Source of the DNA: Amycolatopsis sp. CA-126428
GTDB lineage: Bacteria; Actinomycetota; Actinomycetes; Mycobacteriales; Pseudonocardiaceae
Direction: 5' to 3'
DNA: 49,273 nucleotides
Assembly (NCBI RefSeq): GCF_002904335.1
Contig: NZ_PPHF01000141.1
Coordinates: forward strand, 1 to 49,273
Shown one piece after another: positions 43,284 to 49,273 of the stretch (position 1 is its first letter; every line of letters starts with the position of its first letter). The position numbers were made by a program, and so were the translations under genes. The notes below the pieces were generated by a model that had not been told where the DNA came from, made no database searches, and worked only from the letters and a program-made list of their open reading frames with translations.

Positions 43284-45779
43284 ATGTTCCGCCCCGCCCG
43301 AAAATCCCGGAGATGGCTCACCGCGGCCGCCGCGTTCGCGGTCGCGGTGGCCGGCCTCGGCACCGTGCCGGCCGCGGCCTCGGCCGCCGAACCGCAGTGG
43401 CAGCGGCTCACCCCGCCGCTGTCCACGCCGTGGACCAAGGACGTCTCCCCCGCCAACGCCCTCCCCGACTACCCCCGGCCCCAGCTGACCCGCGACAAGT
43501 GGCAGAACCTCAACGGCGTCTGGGAGTTCTCTTCGGCCAAGCCCGGCGAGGCCGCCCCGATCGGCCGTTCGCTGGGAGAGCGCATCCTCGTGCCCTACCC
43601 GGTCGAGTCCGCGCTGTCCGGGATCATGCGCCACGAGACGAACATGTGGTACCGGCGCACGTTCGAGGTCCCGAAGGACTGGCAGGTCGGCAAGGGACAA
43701 CGGCTGCTGCTGCACTTCCAGGCCGTCGACTACGACGCCACGGTCATCGTCAACGGCAAGACCGTCGGCCGCCACACCGGCGGGTACGACGCGTGGTCGG
43801 TGGACGTCACCGATGCACTGACCACCCGGAAGACCCAGGAGGTCGTCGTCGGCGTCGCCGACCCGAACGACCAGGGCGGGCAGCCGATCGGCAAGCAGCG
43901 CCAGCCCGGTGACGGCATCTTCTACACACCGTCGTCGGGCATCTGGCAGACCGTCTGGATGGAGCCGGTGGCGGCCACGCGCATCGACCGCCTGGACGTG
44001 ACGCCCGACGTCGCGAGCGGGTCGGTCACGGTGAACGCGGTGGTCGGCGGCCCGGTGAAGCAGCGCGTCGAAGCCGTCGCCTACGACCACGGCCGCCCGG
44101 TGGGGCGCGTGTCCGGCGACGCGAACAAGCCGTTGAAGCTCAAGGTGGACCGGCCGCACCTGTGGTCGCCGGACGACCCGTTCCTCTACGACCTGCGGGT
44201 GAAGCTCTCCGGCGGTGACGAGGTCGGCTCGTACTTCGGCCTCCGGTCGATCAGCGTCGGCAAGACCGCCGACGGCAAGCAGCGGATGCTGCTCAACGGC
44301 AAGTTCGTCATGCAGGTCGGCCCGCTCGACCAGGGTTTCTGGCCGGACGGCATCTACACCGCGCCGACCGACGCGGCGCTGAAGTTCGACCTGGAGCAGG
44401 AGAAGGCGCTCGGCTTCAACATGGTGCGCAAGCACATCAAGGTCGAGCCGGACCGCTGGTACTACTACGCCGACAAGCTCGGCTTGCTGGTGTGGCAGGA
44501 CATGCCGGCGATGAAGGACGACGTCGAGCCGTCCGCGGCTTCGCGCGTCAACTTCGAATCCGAGCTGCACCGGATGATCGACCAGCACCGCAGCTTCCCG
44601 TCGATCGTCAGCTGGGTGCCGTTCAACGAGGGCTGGGGCGACTACGAAGTCGGCCGCATCGCCGATCTCGTCAAGTCCTGGGACCCGACGCGGCTGGTGA
44701 ACGCCGAGTCCGGCGTCAACTGCTGCCGGTCCGAACCGGACAGCGGCAAGGGTGACATCTACGACGACCACACCTACACGGGCCCGGGCACGCCGATCCA
44801 GACCGGCCCGCGCGCGGCGGTCGACGGCGAGTACGGCGGCCTCGGCCTCAAGGTCGCCGGCCACGAGTTCGACGCGACGGGCAGCTTCGCCTACGAAATG
44901 GAGCCCGACAGCGCGACGCTGACCAGGCGCTACGGCGAGCTCCAGCAGCGCCTGCTGCTGGTCGCCCAGCGCTGCGGGGTGTCCGCGGGGGTCTACACGC
45001 AGACCACCGACGTCGAGAAGGAGGTCAACGGCTTCTTCACCTACGACCGGCAGGTGAAGAAGATGGACTTCGCGGCGGTCCGCGCGGCGAACCTCGCGGT
45101 GATCAAGGGCGCCACCGGCACACCGGTTTCCGGTCCGTCGGTGCCGGCCGGAACGCCCGGGATCGACGGCATCGCGGCGTACCCCTTCGACGAGAACACC
45201 GGCACGGTGGCTTCGGACGCGGTCGGCGGCCACGACGCCACGCTCGCCGGCGGCGCGTCCTGGACCGCGGGCAAGAGCGGTTCGGCGCTGGCGGTGAACG
45301 GGTCGGGCCAGTACGCCGACACGGGCGCCGCGCTGGTGAACACCGAAGGCAGCTACAGCGCGGCGGCGTGGGTGAAGTTCAACGCCGTGGGTGACGGCTT
45401 CCAGACGATCGTGAGCCAGGACGGCGCCGGCAACAGCGCGTTCTTCCTGCAGTACTCGGGCGCGGACCACCGGCTGGCGATGAGCTTCGTCGGCACGCGG
45501 GCCCTGGCCCCCGCGGCCCCGGAGCCGAACCGCTGGTACCACGTGGTCGGCGTCCGCGACGCGGCTGCGGGCACGCTGAAGCTGTACGTCGACGGCCAGC
45601 TGGCGGCGACGAAGAGCGTCTGCCTCGGCGAAGCATCGACGGGCCACACGGTGATCGGCCGCGGCAAGTACGGCGGCGGCCCGGTCGACTACCTCAACGG
45701 AGCGGTCGACCAGGTCCACGTCTACGACCGGGCACTGTCCGACGCGGACGTGAGCGCGTTGTACAGCAGCGGCAAGTAG
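43284..45779 (+). CDS. Secreted GH2 glycosidase with C-terminal LamG domain (candidate beta-galactofuranosidase)
   Basis: An 831-residue extracellular enzyme. The signal peptide is at 1-35 (cleavage near ASA-AE). A GH2 sugar-binding jelly-roll spans about 70-230 (WYRRTFEVP, GRHTGGYDAWSVDVT), an Ig-like domain about 235-330, and the TIM barrel about 335-620. The acid/base is Glu449 in PFNEGWG and the nucleophile is probably Glu516 in VDGEYGG. The C-terminal LamG/concanavalin-like domain (about 630-831) contains SYSAAAWVKF and KLYVDGQLAA. GH2 includes beta-galactosidases, arabinofuranosidases and Streptomyces beta-D-galactofuranosidases. Operon linkage to a YtfQ-like importer makes galactofuranosides the best guess. 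The ATG at 43284 follows AGGAGG. Confidence 0.87.
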   Translation: MFRPARKSRRWLTAAAAFAVAVAGLGTVPAAASAAEPQWQRLTPPLSTPWTKDVSPANALPDYPRPQLTRDKWQNLNGVWEFSSAKPGEAAPIGRSLGERILVPYPVESALSGIMRHETNMWYRRTFEVPKDWQVGKGQRLLLHFQAVDYDATVIVNGKTVGRHTGGYDAWSVDVTDALTTRKTQEVVVGVADPNDQGGQPIGKQRQPGDGIFYTPSSGIWQTVWMEPVAATRIDRLDVTPDVASGSVTVNAVVGGPVKQRVEAVAYDHGRPVGRVSGDANKPLKLKVDRPHLWSPDDPFLYDLRVKLSGGDEVGSYFGLRSISVGKTADGKQRMLLNGKFVMQVGPLDQGFWPDGIYTAPTDAALKFDLEQEKALGFNMVRKHIKVEPDRWYYYADKLGLLVWQDMPAMKDDVEPSAASRVNFESELHRMIDQHRSFPSIVSWVPFNEGWGDYEVGRIADLVKSWDPTRLVNAESGVNCCRSEPDSGKGDIYDDHTYTGPGTPIQTGPRAAVDGEYGGLGLKVAGHEFDATGSFAYEMEPDSATLTRRYGELQQRLLLVAQRCGVSAGVYTQTTDVEKEVNGFFTYDRQVKKMDFAAVRAANLAVIKGATGTPVSGPSVPAGTPGIDGIAAYPFDENTGTVASDAVGGHDATLAGGASWTAGKSGSALAVNGSGQYADTGAALVNTEGSYSAAAWVKFNAVGDGFQTIVSQDGAGNSAFFLQYSGADHRLAMSFVGTRALAPAAPEPNRWYHVVGVRDAAAGTLKLYVDGQLAATKSVCLGEASTGHTVIGRGKYGGGPVDYLNGAVDQVHVYDRALSDADVSALYSSGK

Positions 45780-45788
45780 CGATTCGCG

Positions 45789-45827
45789 CGGAGTGGCCGC
45801 ATCGGGATTTCCGGTGCGGCCATTCCG
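45789..45827 (+). terminator. Terminator after the GH2 gene
   Basis: CGGAGTGGCCGCA (45789-45801) pairs with TGCGGCCATTCCG (45815-45827) through 13 pairs including one G-T wobble, with a 13-base loop. It follows the GH2 stop at 45779 and ends the sugar operon. Confidence 0.8.
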
Positions 45828-45899
45828 CTTTCCACCGGCCTCCAGCCCCGCGGGGAATCCAGGGCTGCACGCGGCCCGGCGACCGCTGACGGGTGGCCG

Positions 45900-46547
45900 T
45901 CACTGCCGTGCGACCAGCCCCACCAGCAGGTTCGTCAGGCCCTCGGCCAGCCCGAACACCGGCGGCTCGTCCCGCTCGACCGCCGCCACGGCCGCCGTCG
46001 GGTGGGTCGCGGGCCACGCGCCCGACACCAGGACCACTACCCCCTGGGCGAAGTGCCGGGCCGCTTCCACCGGCAGCTCCGGCACCCGGACCCGCACCAG
46101 CTCGCCCAGCCGCCCGGTGTTCGCGGCGGCCCGGCGCTTGAAGCTGCGGGCGAACTCCACCGGGATGTTGCGCTCCAGCACCGGCGCCATGGAACTGAGC
46201 AGCTCGCACAGCACCGGCCGCCCGGCGAGCGTCGCCGCGATCGTGGCGGCGATCCGCTCCTCGCGGGCGAACCCGGGCTCCGCCGGGCCCGGCTCGCCGA
46301 GCGCCTCGGCCAGGTCGTCGAGCCAAGCCGTCCACGCGCTGTCGAGGACTTCCAGGAAGATCGCTTCGCGGCTGTCGAAGTACCTGAGCACATTGGATTT
46401 CGCCAGCCCCACCCGGCAGCTGAGCTCCCGCAGGCTGATTTCGGCGACCGGCCGCTCGGCGAGCAGCTCCCGCGCGACGGCGAGGATGACCCGCCGGCGC
46501 GCCTCGATCTGTTCGGGACGGCGGGCGCGCTGGAATCCGGCGCTCAT
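45900..46547 (-). CDS. TetR family transcriptional regulator
   Basis: A 215-residue repressor with the N-terminal recognition region ISLRELSCRVGLAKSNVLRYFDSREAIFLE (about residues 37-66). The C-terminal domain includes LCELLSSMAPVLERNIPVEFARSFK, common in a widespread actinobacterial TetR group, and ends AEGLTNLLVGLVARQ. It runs convergent to the GH2 operon, separated by a terminator. Ten bases separate its start from the stop of the membrane protein gene at 46558 on the same strand, so read-through co-transcription with those genes is possible. Targets and ligand are unknown. Confidence 0.88.
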   Translation of the reverse strand: MSAGFQRARRPEQIEARRRVILAVARELLAERPVAEISLRELSCRVGLAKSNVLRYFDSREAIFLEVLDSAWTAWLDDLAEALGEPGPAEPGFAREERIAATIAATLAGRPVLCELLSSMAPVLERNIPVEFARSFKRRAAANTGRLGELVRVRVPELPVEAARHFAQGVVVLVSGAWPATHPTAAVAAVERDEPPVFGLAEGLTNLLVGLVARQ

Positions 46548-46557
46548 GGCGCCGAGG

Positions 46558-46968
46558 CTACCGATCGGTGGAAGCCTTCGTCCCGCTCTCCCGGCGCGAC
46601 TTGACCCGGTGGTAGCTCCAGCCCAGCAGCGCGAACAGGATCACCGACGACAGGATCAGGCTCGACCCGGTGCTCCAGCCGCTGAACGGCAGCGACTTCA
46701 CCGTGCCCCAGACGATCCCCGCCGCCAGCAGCGCCAGCCCGGCCAGCACCGAGCCGGCGATGCGCAGCGGCGACGACACGCTGTCCTCGGCCGCCTTCAT
46801 CGCGCGGTCGCGCACCGGGTCGACGTACCGCTCGAGCGCCGGGAACTCCGAGGCCAGCAGCAGCAACCCGGCGAGCACGAGCAGCAGCCCGGGGCCGGGC
46901 AGCACGAGCAGCAGCACCCCGACCACCAGCAGGATGGCACCGGCCACCACGACCAGGACCCGCTTCAT
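46558..46968 (-). CDS. PGPGW-type small transmembrane protein
   Basis: A 136-residue membrane protein. Two hydrophobic hairpins flank a conserved LLLVLPGPGLLLVLAGLLLLASEF segment, the PGPG motif of the TMEM/PGPGW family, followed by FPALERYVDPVRDRAMK and a second helix pair. Function is unknown. Its ATG at 46968 overlaps the stop of the upstream serine hydrolase gene (ATGA), implying translational coupling; an in-frame GTG at 46986 with CAGGAG upstream is a credible alternative that adds six residues. The C-terminal tail is basic and acidic-mixed (YHRVKSRRESGTKASTDR), probably cytoplasmic. Confidence 0.82.
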   Translation of the reverse strand: MKRVLVVVAGAILLVVGVLLLVLPGPGLLLVLAGLLLLASEFPALERYVDPVRDRAMKAAEDSVSSPLRIAGSVLAGLALLAAGIVWGTVKSLPFSGWSTGSSLILSSVILFALLGWSYHRVKSRRESGTKASTDR

Positions 46969-48410
46969 CCGCTTTCCGAGCCCCACGCGACCACTCCTGT
47001 CGTTTCGACCGATTCTTCCCGTCGCGGCCGCTGTCTGCCACTCACGACAGCCCGTACCCGCGCGGCGGCCACCACTAACGCGCAGAGCGTCGCCGATCCC
47101 AGCCAGCCGACGACGCCGGGCCAGACGTACAGGAGCTGCCCGAACGTGCCCTGCCGTCCGGCGAAGACGACCCCCATCAGCTCCGGCAGCAGCACCAGGG
47201 CCACGCCGGGCACCAGGCAGGGCAGCAGCCGCAGGCCCGCCCGCCACGGGCTCGTCCGCCGCGCGGCCCACCGGCGCGCGTGGCGGACGCCGAGGGCGGC
47301 GAGCAGCACGGAAAGCAGGATCAGCCCGGCGAGCACCCGGTCCGCGACCACCCCGGCGGGCAGCGCGAGCTCCGGCGAACCACCCCGGACCAGGGTGGCC
47401 AGGCCCTGCGCCAGCGTCTCGGCGTCGTTGTCCAGCGCCAGGCCGGTGGTCGCGATCACGGCGATGCCGTGGCCGTCCGGCAGGAGGATCTGGGCGGCGG
47501 TGTGGCTGAACCAGTCGCCGGAGTGGGACAGCTGTCCCGGCGGATAGGCACGCCAGCCGAAGGCGTAGTCGCGCCCGGGTGCCGGGGTGTGCGCCAGCGC
47601 GACCGACGACGGCGACAGGACACCACCGCCGTCACGCTGCGCGACCAGCCACCGCGCCAGGTCCTCGGCAGTGGTCAGCACGCCGTGGCTGCCACCGGTG
47701 AACCAGTCACGTTCAGCAACCGGGATCTCGAACCCGAACGCCCGCACGTACCCCGGCGAGAGGTCCGCGGGCGGCTCGTCCACGGTCGTGCTCGACGCCA
47801 TCCCGAGCGGCTGGAACAGCCGCGTCCGCAGGTAGACGTCGAACGGCTGCCCCGCGACGACCTCGACGATCCGGGCGGCGACCTCGTAGTTCGGGTTGTG
47901 GTAGTGGAACCGCGCGCCCGGCTCGTCGGCGAGTTCGGCGTCCTCCAGCCGGGTGACGGCCTCGGCGAGGGTGTGCGGCTGCGGCAGCTTCAGGTCGGGG
48001 AACGCCGAGTCGGCCATCCCGGACGTCTGGTCCAGCAGCATCCGGACGGTGATCTTCGCGCCGCGCGGGTCGGCGAGCCGGAAGCCCGCCAGGTACCGCG
48101 TCACCGGCTCGTCCAGCCCCAACCGGCCCGCTTCGGCGAGCTGCAGGACCGCGAAGGCCGTCATGGACTTGCTCACCGACGCGATCGGCAGCCGGGTCGA
48201 CGCCGTGAGCGGCGTGCCGGCGGCGTCGTGCCCGTAGCCGGCGACGCGGACGACGTCCTTGCCGTGGGTGACCGCGACCGTGGCGCCGGGCAGGCCGGTG
48301 TGGTCCAGGTAAGCGCGCACGTAGCTGTCGATGTCCCGGGGCGCGGCCGCGGCCGCCGGGGTGACGGTGGCCAGCAGGAGGGCCGCCAGCACGAGGAGGA
48401 GCCTTGTCAT
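46965..48410 (-). CDS. Secreted/membrane-anchored class C beta-lactamase-like serine hydrolase
   Basis: A 481-residue serine hydrolase. The signal peptide (LLLVLAALLLATVTPAAAAA) is followed by the beta-lactamase/transpeptidase-like domain to about residue 350. The catalytic motifs are SVSK (Ser78, Lys81), YHN (Tyr170, Asn172) and HSG in QLSHSGDW. The C-terminal 130 residues hold three or four transmembrane helices (VLAGLILLSVLLAALG, LLPCLVPGVALVLLPELMG, VVGWLGSATLCALVVAA), so the enzyme is tethered facing outside. It could be a D-aminopeptidase, esterase or carboxypeptidase rather than a beta-lactamase. Its stop overlaps the start of the PGPGW gene. It is divergent from the reductase at 48565. 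Confidence 0.88.
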   Translation of the reverse strand: MTRLLLVLAALLLATVTPAAAAAPRDIDSYVRAYLDHTGLPGATVAVTHGKDVVRVAGYGHDAAGTPLTASTRLPIASVSKSMTAFAVLQLAEAGRLGLDEPVTRYLAGFRLADPRGAKITVRMLLDQTSGMADSAFPDLKLPQPHTLAEAVTRLEDAELADEPGARFHYHNPNYEVAARIVEVVAGQPFDVYLRTRLFQPLGMASSTTVDEPPADLSPGYVRAFGFEIPVAERDWFTGGSHGVLTTAEDLARWLVAQRDGGGVLSPSSVALAHTPAPGRDYAFGWRAYPPGQLSHSGDWFSHTAAQILLPDGHGIAVIATTGLALDNDAETLAQGLATLVRGGSPELALPAGVVADRVLAGLILLSVLLAALGVRHARRWAARRTSPWRAGLRLLPCLVPGVALVLLPELMGVVFAGRQGTFGQLLYVWPGVVGWLGSATLCALVVAAARVRAVVSGRQRPRREESVETTGVVAWGSESG

Positions 48411-48516
48411 GGCGGTGAAGGTAGGCAGCGCGGGGCGGCGGTCGCTGCTGCCGGACGATCGGGTGGGCCCCCTACTTTCGGTACCTCCTTGACGAGCCGT
48501 CGCGGCCCTCTTATAT

Positions 48517-48539
48517 TCAACTAATCGGTTGATAAACCG
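48517..48539 (+). promoter_or_regulatory. Overlapping inverted repeats upstream of the RibD/DHFR-like gene
   Basis: TCAAC (48517-48521) pairs with GTTGA (48528-48532), and CGGTT (48526-48530) pairs with AACCG (48535-48539). A further TTGGTTGAT copy follows near 48541. The AT-rich site lies 26-48 bases upstream of the ATG and resembles a TetR- or ArsR-type operator; no cognate regulator is adjacent. Confidence 0.5.
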
Positions 48540-48564
48540 TTTGGTTGATCAGGAGGTGCGGCTC

Positions 48565-49164
48565 ATGCCGGACGTGGTGGCGAGCTTCTGCATGTCGCTC
48601 GACGGGTTCGTGGCCCGGCCCGACGACAGCGTCGGACCGCTCTTCGACTGGTACCAGGCCGGCGACGTCGAGGTCCCGATGGTCGGCTACCCGATGACGT
48701 TCCGCGTCGCCCCCGCCAGCGCGGAGTACCTGAGCACGTTCCTCGATTCGGTGCGCCACAGCGCCTTCGTCTGCGGCCGCCGGGTGTTCGAGCACACCCA
48801 CGGCTGGGGCGGCCGTCCCCCGGGCGGCGGCGCGGCGTTCGTCGTGACCCACCGCCCACCACCGGCCGACTGGCCCGCGGACCACTTGGCGCCCTTCACG
48901 TTTTGCGCGGACATCACGAGCGCGATCGAGAAAGCCAAGGCGGCCGGCGACGGAACGGTGGGCGTTTCCGGCCCGTCGATCGCCCAGCAGTGCTTGAACC
49001 TCGGCTTGCTCGACGAGGTGCGGATCGACCTGGTTCCGGTGCTGCTCGGCGCCGGCGTGCGGTACTTCGAGGACTCCGGCACCGGGAACGCCGAGCTGGA
49101 GCAGGTGGAAGTCGTTGCGGGGCAGGGGGTTACGCATCTGCGGTATCGGGTTCACTACCGCTGA
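48565..49164 (+). CDS. Dihydrofolate reductase/RibD C-terminal domain family protein
   Basis: A 199-residue NADPH-binding reductase-like protein. The N-terminal strand ASFCMSLDGFVARPDDSVG is the family hallmark. FVCGRRVFEHTHGWGGRPPGG marks the cofactor loop, and GTVGVSGPSIAQQCLNLGLLDEVRIDLVPVLLGAGVRYFED is the RibD_C-type C-terminal half. Substrates of this standalone group are mostly unknown. The ATG at 48565 has AGGAGG nine bases upstream. Overlapping dyads just upstream suggest repression by a TetR/ArsR-type protein outside the immediate neighbourhood. Confidence 0.9.
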   Translation: MPDVVASFCMSLDGFVARPDDSVGPLFDWYQAGDVEVPMVGYPMTFRVAPASAEYLSTFLDSVRHSAFVCGRRVFEHTHGWGGRPPGGGAAFVVTHRPPPADWPADHLAPFTFCADITSAIEKAKAAGDGTVGVSGPSIAQQCLNLGLLDEVRIDLVPVLLGAGVRYFEDSGTGNAELEQVEVVAGQGVTHLRYRVHYR

Positions 49165-49192
49165 TCCCGTTTGGACACCACCCGATCGTGTG

Positions 49193-49208
49193 ATGAACTT
49201 GTGTTCGA
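49193..49208 (+). promoter_or_regulatory. Candidate LexA (SOS) box
   Basis: ATGAACTTGTGTTCGA has GAAC (49195-49198) and GTTC (49203-49206) separated by four bases, close to the actinobacterial LexA consensus TCGAACnnnnGTTCGA with two mismatches in the left flank. It lies 20-35 bases upstream of the ATG at 49228. Confidence 0.55.
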
Positions 49209-49227
49209 TGCTCGGTAATCTTGAGCT

Positions 49228-49273
49228 ATGTCCGACAACGCGACTCTCTCACCCGACGCGGTGGCCATCGCCG
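49228..49273 (+). CDS. Start of an unidentified gene, cut by the window edge
   Basis: Only 15 complete codons are present, encoding MSDNATLSPDAVAIA. A weak TTGAGC precedes the ATG by two bases, so the ribosome binding site is poor. The upstream candidate LexA box suggests a DNA-damage-inducible gene. HNH endonucleases of the DUF222/13E12 type are often SOS-linked in actinomycetes, but 15 residues cannot establish that identity. Confidence 0.4.
   Translation, partial: MSDNATLSPDAVAIA

Noticed and set aside
37523..45779. Ribose or xylose uptake as the role of the ABC locus
   Set aside because: Two distinct permeases and a YtfQ-like binding protein with a secreted GH2 enzyme fit galactofuranoside use better, although this is not proven.
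46965..48410. Calling the serine hydrolase a true beta-lactamase
   Set aside because: SxxK, YxN and HxG motifs are shared by esterases, D-aminopeptidases and carboxypeptidases, and the C-terminal membrane region is not typical of secreted AmpC enzymes.

Overview
This window is a high-GC actinomycete chromosome segment, most likely from the Pseudonocardiales and plausibly Amycolatopsis. The evidence is a very strong G/C bias at third codon positions, many GTG starts behind AGGAGG-type ribosome binding sites, chains of GTGA/ATGA start-stop overlaps, a two-domain geosmin synthase, several TetR, LacI and HxlR regulators, two cytochromes P450 and several secreted multidomain carbohydrate-binding proteins. 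I see no rRNA, tRNA, CRISPR array, insertion sequence or prophage. The genus is inference.

Layout. 1-1542 is mostly low-complexity noncoding DNA around one small membrane protein. 1543-4383 holds a TetR regulator, a Glu/Leu/Phe/Val dehydrogenase and a luciferase-like monooxygenase. 4380-7437 (minus) holds a Tat-exported 3-ketosteroid dehydrogenase-like flavoprotein preceded by a KstR-type operator, and a P450. 7633-10866 holds an atypical SDR, a GH4 glycosidase and a PfkB sugar kinase. 10900-12960 is a secreted PQQ-type sugar dehydrogenase with CBM32 and FN3 modules. 13082-16195 (minus) is a three-gene operon of an archaeal-type aspartyl-tRNA synthetase, an SCO6745-family protein and an SDR lacking its catalytic residues, headed by what reads as a T-box riboswitch. 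16251-18274 (minus) is an SDR-P450 pair. 18544-24681 holds a secreted lectin/CBM protein, a methyltransferase, a streptogrisin-like protease, a small GNAT protein and geosmin synthase.

24815-29472 is a tightly coupled five-gene operon: MBL hydrolase, DedA protein, holin-like/phosphodiesterase fusion, monothiol glutaredoxin, and SH3-methyltransferase fusion. A divergent TetR gene and operator then control a UvrA2/DrrC-like ATPase, a siderophore-interacting reductase and an APH-type kinase (29450-34272). 34300-37516 holds a TetR, an SDR with a divergent HxlR regulator, and an AAA ATPase. 37523-45779 is a coherent sugar scavenging locus: LacI repressor with a 27-bp operator, a YtfQ/YtfR/YtfT/YjfF-type ABC importer, and a secreted GH2-LamG glycosidase, which together suggest galactofuranoside use. 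45900-49273 has a TetR, a PGPGW-type membrane protein coupled to a class C beta-lactamase-like serine hydrolase, a RibD/DHFR-like reductase, and the first codons of a gene behind a candidate LexA box.

The most notable element is the T-box leader (about 15953-16195, minus strand). It has an AGTA/GAA specifier loop, an AGAGAG element, a GGTAGCTGGGAA distal loop and a GTGGCACCGCG T-box core. It precedes a non-discriminating-type AspRS and appears able to hide that gene's ribosome binding site. A T-box on a second, archaeal-type AspRS in an actinomycete would be unusual, because the best-described actinobacterial T-boxes sit on ileS.
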